Assembly: GCA_039961635.1 (NCBI GenBank)
Contig: JABRWB010000033.1
Span: 1-9,165, forward strand
DNA length: 9,165 nt
Direction: 5' to 3'
From: a bacterium
GTDB lineage: Bacteria; 4484-113; JAGGVC01
Shown here: positions 6,306-9,165 of the stretch, piece after piece
Layout of the letters: every line of letters begins with the position of its first letter
How positions within the stretch are numbered: the stretch's first letter is position 1
Translations under genes and position numbers: made by a program
Notes under the pieces: model-generated
What the model was told of the DNA's origin: nothing
Database searches by the model: none
The model's input: only the letters and a program-made list of their open reading frames with translations

Positions 6306-7440
6306 TCATTTCGCCCCCATCTCCTGCCGCAGCCATTATCGGCTCCGACTCATCCGATTTGTGTTCCTCTCTGGAAACTTCCGATTCGCGGCCTTTAAAC
6401 CTCACAGGACTTTCGAACGTGATTCGCGATACGTCAATCCCTTCCTCAACTTCCCGCACGCGCATCAGGCTGGCAAGGCCGCATTCAAGTTGGCCGCGGT
6501 CGGGCTTGCGCGTCGTAAGGCGCTGGAACGCCATACCGAAAGTCAAAAACCAGTCAACGAGCTTGATGTGCCTGTATCGAAACGCGTTTCTGATAATCTC
6601 GTAGCTGATTCCGGAAAGCACTGGAACGACGGCAAGACGCGTCGTGAGCCTGACCCAGAGCGGAGGCCAGGAGAGGCCGGTTCCGGCGTAAAACGTACGG
6701 ACGATTATCGCGTCCGTCAAGCTCATAAGAATAACCATAAGTACAACCATTATCACGATAAAGCTCGTGCCGCATCTCGGATGAAGCGTATCGAACGATG
6801 CGATAAAGTCGAGCGAGTGATTGTCTTTGTCGCTTTCATGCGCGTTGATTACGGTGTGCTCCGCGCCATGGTATTCGAAAACGCGGCGGATTTCGGCGAG
6901 CCGCGATATGCCGACAATGTACCCGACGAATATCGCGAGCCGGATTAAACCTTCGACGACGTTTTTCACGAGCAGCGAGCCGATTCCGCCCGATTCGGAA
7001 CCAGCCGAGCCGAGAACGCCGACGCTTCCAAGCCCTTGCGTAATCCAAGTGGGCAGCGCCTTGAAAATCACCAAGGCGAGCGCAAGCGACAATCCGATTA
7101 CGATGTAGTCGAGTACTTTGTTTTTCGTCTTGGCCTGCTCGCCCAAATGCGATTGCGCGTATCTTTCCTGCGAAAGGTTGAGCGCCCACATTCCGAGCCC
7201 CAGCATATCCCAGAGAAGGAAAAAGCCCCGAACAAAAGGCGCTTCGATAAGCTTGCGGGGGAAGCTGGTCGTAACGGGGCGGTCGTGAACCTCGATCGTT
7301 CCGTCGCCGAGCCTCAAGGCGACTGCAGCGAGCTTTTTGCCGCGCATCATCACGCCCTCTATGACGGCCTGGCCGCCGTACGCGAAAGGCGCGGCCTCTG
7401 CAGCCCTGTCGGTACGCGCCACGTTGGATGAATTTGACAC
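6295..7440 (-). CDS. DUF1385 family membrane protein (YqhQ-like)
   Basis: A 381-residue integral membrane protein of unknown function, conserved across many bacteria. The family hallmarks are present: [16 protein letters not shown] (21-36), an early hydrophobic stretch around 65-88, further membrane segments near 110-130, 158-180, 224-247 and 267-284, the histidine motif [14 protein letters not shown] (189-202) and [11 protein letters not shown] (219-229). The His/Glu and Cys residues could form a metal or active site, but no reaction is known to me. The tail from about 315 is hydrophilic. The start is GTG 7440 with GAGGT ten bases upstream. A TAGTAT also lies five bases before GTG, so an extra internal promoter is possible. 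It sits 75 bases after rpmE and overlaps prfA by 11 bases, a gene order seen in several phyla. Confidence 0.92.
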   Translation of the reverse strand: MSNSSNVARTDRAAEAAPFAYGGQAVIEGVMMRGKKLAAVALRLGDGTIEVHDRPVTTSFPRKLIEAPFVRGFFLLWDMLGLGMWALNLSQERYAQSHLGEQAKTKNKVLDYIVIGLSLALALVIFKALPTWITQGLGSVGVLGSAGSESGGIGSLLVKNVVEGLIRLAIFVGYIVGISRLAEIRRVFEYHGAEHTVINAHESDKDNHSLDFIASFDTLHPRCGTSFIVIMVVLMVILMSLTDAIIVRTFYAGTGLSWPPLWVRLTTRLAVVPVLSGISYEIIRNAFRYRHIKLVDWFLTFGMAFQRLTTRKPDRGQLECGLASLMRVREVEEGIDVSRITFESPVRFKGRESEVSREEHKSDESEPIMAAAGDGGEMNVE

Positions 7441-7515
7441 GGGATATACTACCTCAACGCCCGTACGAAAACGCGGCAGCCGGCTTGCCCCATATCGGCA
7501 AAATGGTTGGTGTAC

Positions 7516-7734
7516 CTAGCCTTGCTTTTTTGCGCCGGCCATCGCAGCGCGGCGCTCGAATTTCTCTACACGGCCCGTCGTGTCCACGATGGTGCGCTTG
7601 CCCGTGAAGAACGGGTGGCAGGCGCTGCAAAGGTCTATTTTGAGTTCCTTGCGCGTGGAAAGCACCTTGTAGGTGGCCCCGCAGGCGCACCTCGCCTCGA
7701 CTTCCGCAAGCTCTGGATGAAAGTTCTTCTTCAT
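7516..7734 (-). CDS. rpmE: 50S ribosomal protein bL31, zinc-binding form
   Basis: bL31 sits on the large subunit and helps bridge it to the small subunit. The 72-residue product is full length and begins MKKNFHPE, as most bL31 proteins do. The zinc ligands C16, C18, C36 and C39 are all present (CAC at 16-18, CSACHPFFTGK at 36-46), so this is the zinc-containing (C+) type rather than the zinc-free replacement. The C-terminus has the usual FERR basic segment plus a short Ala/Lys tail. ATG 7734 follows GGTGG by five bases. First gene of the rpmE - DUF1385 - prfA group, with its own promoter and a 5' leader with two hairpins. Confidence 0.97.
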   Translation of the reverse strand: MKKNFHPELAEVEARCACGATYKVLSTRKELKIDLCSACHPFFTGKRTIVDTTGRVEKFERRAAMAGAKKQG

Positions 7735-7746
7735 AGTTCCACCAAG

Positions 7747-7789
7747 CCGGCCAAACGGCCGGAAAAACGCAAATCCCGGCCTGGGCCGG
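7747..7789 (-). promoter_or_regulatory. Tandem hairpins in the rpmE 5' leader
   Basis: The predicted leader (about 7796 to 7735) contains two hairpins with the same arms: CCGGCC / GGCCGG at 7776-7789 (two-base gap, so effectively a four-base loop) and at 7747-7762 (four-base loop GTTT on the minus strand). The second ends seven bases before the ribosome binding site. As all four arms are mutually complementary, the RNA can fold either as two small hairpins or as one long-range pairing of the first arm with the last. bL31 leader motifs that control their own gene are known from other phyla. Whether this is one is unproven. Confidence 0.45.
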
Positions 7790-7802
7790 AAGTTGGACGG
7801 GC

Positions 7803-7830
7803 ATTATACCCAATCCGGGCTGGAATGCAA
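7803..7830 (-). promoter_or_regulatory. Sigma-70-type promoter of rpmE
   Basis: On the minus strand TTGCAT (7830 to 7825) is followed after 16 bases by a consensus TATAAT (7808 to 7803). Transcription would begin near 7796, giving a leader of about 60 bases to ATG 7734. It lies between the permease stop and rpmE, so the ribosomal cluster need not depend on read-through from the permease. Confidence 0.7.
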
Positions 7831-7877
7831 ATCGGAAAAACGTATTACCGCAATTTCTCCCGGATTTGCCTATCTGA

Positions 7878-8849
7878 CTATTCGTAGCGGATTCTCGGAT
7901 CTATCCAGGCGTAGAGAACGTCCACCACCAGATTCACAAGCACGAATACTATGCTCATTACCAGAACCCCTCCCATCACGACCGGGAAGTCGCGCTGGTT
8001 TATGGCGTCCACCATCATCCGTCCCATTCCCGGCCAGGAAAAGACCGTCTCGGTAAGCACCGCGCCTGTAAGCAGGATGGCGAAGTTGTTGCCGATGACC
8101 GTGACTATCGGAATGAGCGCGTTTTTTAACGCATGTTTGATTACTACGACGCGTTGTGGAAGGCCTTTTGCGCGGGCGGTTCGGATGAATTCGAGATTCA
8201 TCACTTCAAGCATCGAGCTTCGCACCATTCGGGCGATAATCGCCATCGGAATCGTAGCAAGCGTGATTGTAGGAAGAATCAAGTGACGGATGTTCTTGAG
8301 CCAAGGCGCGCCCTCGCTGAAATAACCGGAAACCGGGATAATCGTCGCAACCTGGCCTGCGGAAAGTGCGGCGTTGACATGATTCGCCAATATTTGCAGC
8401 ATCAGGCCAAGCCAGAAGACGGGCAGCGAAATGCCTATCACAGCGACGACCATCATCAGATAGTCCCAAACGCTGTTCGGGCGCGCGGCGGAAACCAGCC
8501 CCGCAAAGACGCCGAAGACGATCGCGAATACCATCGCGCTTATCGTCAGGATAAGCGTCGCCTCGAATTTCTCCGACACGAGCTCGGAAACTTTGCGCCG
8601 CTTGACGTACGAGCGGCCGAGATCGCCTTTTATCGCCCTGCCTACGTACGTTCCGTACTGAACAATTACCGGCTTATCCAATCCCAGCTCGTGCCGGATA
8701 CTGGCTTTTATCGCAGGATCCTGGTGCTGTCCCATAATCAGCTGGACCGGATCGCCGGGAATCAGATAGATCATCGAGAACGTGATCACGCTGATGCCGA
8801 AGAGCACCGGAACAAGCTGAAGCACACGGCGTAAAACGTATAGCGCCAC
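7878..8849 (-). CDS. ABC transporter permease, DppB/OppB type
   Basis: Inner-membrane permease of the peptide/nickel import family (binding-protein-dependent transport, first of the two permeases). The 323-residue product has the N-terminal family signature YVLRRVLQLVPVLFGISVITF (4-24), an LIPGDP motif (29-34), the periplasmic-side segment with LGLDKPVIVQY (55-65) and GDLGRS (75-80), about six membrane helices (10-30, 98-122, 131-155, 190-208, 250-270, 292-315), and the cytoplasmic EAA loop FIRTARAKGLPQRVVVIKH (221-239), which contacts the ATPase. It ends in WIDPRIRYE, as usual for DppB. The start is GTG 8849, since an in-frame stop lies four codons upstream. GAGGT lies 11 bases before it, rather far. 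The partner DppC permease, ATPases and binding protein are absent in the window, which is unusual because they normally follow. The substrate (peptide, nickel, glutathione, other) cannot be told. Confidence 0.93.
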   Translation of the reverse strand: MALYVLRRVLQLVPVLFGISVITFSMIYLIPGDPVQLIMGQHQDPAIKASIRHELGLDKPVIVQYGTYVGRAIKGDLGRSYVKRRKVSELVSEKFEATLILTISAMVFAIVFGVFAGLVSAARPNSVWDYLMMVVAVIGISLPVFWLGLMLQILANHVNAALSAGQVATIIPVSGYFSEGAPWLKNIRHLILPTITLATIPMAIIARMVRSSMLEVMNLEFIRTARAKGLPQRVVVIKHALKNALIPIVTVIGNNFAILLTGAVLTETVFSWPGMGRMMVDAINQRDFPVVMGGVLVMSIVFVLVNLVVDVLYAWIDPRIRYE

Positions 8850-8855
8850 GGCGGA

Positions 8856-8861
8856 AGTTTA
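8856..8861 (-). promoter_or_regulatory. Possible -10 box (TAAACT) of the permease gene
   Basis: On the minus strand TAAACT (8861 to 8856) fits the TANNNT minimum of a -10 box and ends six bases before GTG 8849, the same spacing as at hypC and the VUT gene. A GAGGT just upstream overlaps it and could instead be a distant ribosome binding site. No good -35 is seen, so the call is weak. Confidence 0.3.
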
Positions 8862-8900
8862 CCTCATGGCGCGCCTGACGTGCGCATTCGGTGTGTTTGT

Positions 8901-8906
8901 TATCAT
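8901..8906 (+). promoter_or_regulatory. -10 box (TATCAT) of the VUT gene, probable leaderless start
   Basis: TATCAT (8901-8906) is followed by six bases and the GTG start at 8913, with no ribosome binding site. A CTGACG at 8875-8880 is a possible -35 but stands 20 bases away. A 7-bp direct repeat CATTCGG (8885-8891 and 8904-8910) overlaps this region. Confidence 0.45.
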
Positions 8907-8912
8907 TCGGCC

Positions 8913-9165
8913 GTGCTTAAGATACATGCCACTTACGTGATCGTGCTTTACGTCGCGTGCGAGTTGATCGCGAATGTGACAGCGGGGAAAATCACTACGC
9001 TCGGCCCATTCACGGTTCCGGCGGCAATTTATATATTCGCCCTCACTTTCACGCTCATAGACCTGATCAACGAAGGATTGGGAAAGGAGGCCGCCCGCCG
9101 CGTGGTTTTCGCGGCGTTCGCGGCCAACATCCTTCTCGCGCTTTATTCGCTGGTCGTCGTCGCCC
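8913..9165 (+). CDS. VUT family transporter (YhhQ-like queuosine precursor transporter), 5' part
   Basis: Only the first 84 residues are present; the gene continues past the right edge. The translation from GTG 8913 shows the family's early signature: a first membrane helix with YVIVLYVACELIANVTAGKI (8-27), then GPFTVPAAIYIFALTFTLIDLINEGLGKEAARR (31-63), and a further hydrophobic helix. The CELIAN and LINE-GKEAAR motifs are typical of the Vut_1 (PF02592) family, whose characterised members import preQ0/preQ1-type precursors of the modified tRNA base queuosine through the inner membrane. Full members are about 200-230 residues. The start is GTG because no in-frame ATG precedes the motifs and a -10-like box lies six bases upstream. 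The gene is divergent from the permease, with 63 bases between start codons. Such transporters often have a preQ1 riboswitch; there is no room for one here. Confidence 0.85.
   Translation, partial: MLKIHATYVIVLYVACELIANVTAGKITTLGPFTVPAAIYIFALTFTLIDLINEGLGKEAARRVVFAAFAANILLALYSLVVVA

Noticed and set aside
7827-7869. Inverted repeat GCAAATC / GATTTGC as a terminator of the permease gene
   Set aside because: Seven-base arms with a 29-base loop and no U tract on the minus strand; it also overlaps the rpmE -35. Probably chance.
8850-8912. preQ1 riboswitch before the VUT gene
   Set aside because: Only six bases separate the probable -10 box from the start codon, and I see no pseudoknot-type leader.
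1-9165. CRISPR array, tRNA or rRNA genes, transposase
   Set aside because: No regularly spaced direct repeats, no tRNA cloverleaf or rRNA signature, and no transposase motif seen on either strand.

Overview
The window is an ordinary bacterial chromosomal segment, GC-rich, especially in its first 4 kb, with ten recognisable genes plus one broken gene and one gene cut by the right edge. The genes (release factor 1, ribosomal protein bL31, HypC/HypD, a peptide-type ABC permease, a queuosine-precursor transporter) show a bacterium that matures [NiFe] hydrogenases. The gene set alone does not fix the phylum. A bL31 / DUF1385 / RF1 gene cluster, REP-like palindromes beginning with GTAG, and several genes that appear to start at the transcript's first base suggest a non-proteobacterial, probably uncultured lineage, but this is inference.

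Layout. 1-553: the 3' part of a YD-repeat (RHS-like) gene, interrupted and frameshifted by a double-hairpin palindromic element (110-163) and degraded into palindromes at 554-660. 735-2591, plus strand: an O-methyltransferase, a DUF4287-AHSA1/SRPBCC protein, then a VOC (glyoxalase-fold) gene with its own strong promoter, an inverted repeat over the -10, an intrinsic terminator and a one-base frameshift in a G run. 2738-4167, minus strand: hypC-hypD, overlapping by ATGA. The hypD stop codon lies inside a second GTAG-hairpin element. 4300-5214, plus strand: a membrane-anchored SdiA-regulated-type beta-propeller. 5232-7734, minus strand: rpmE, a DUF1385 membrane protein and prfA in a compact translation-linked cluster with a promoter and a structured leader. 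7878-8849, minus strand: a DppB-type ABC permease without visible partners. 8913-end, plus strand: the start of a VUT-family transporter.

How genes work together. HypC and HypD form the scaffold on which the Fe(CN)2CO group of [NiFe] hydrogenase is built. The other Hyp genes are not in the window. rpmE and prfA both serve translation, with the DUF1385 protein as a conserved companion of unknown role. The methyltransferase, AHSA1 and VOC genes look like a set of small accessory enzymes with no clear shared pathway.

I found no clear new defence or biosynthetic system. The signals most worth following are the GTAG-hairpin elements that alter two genes, a repeated arrangement of a -10 box 6-8 nt before start codons that lack a good ribosome binding site, the operator-like palindrome in the VOC promoter, and the tandem hairpins in the rpmE leader.
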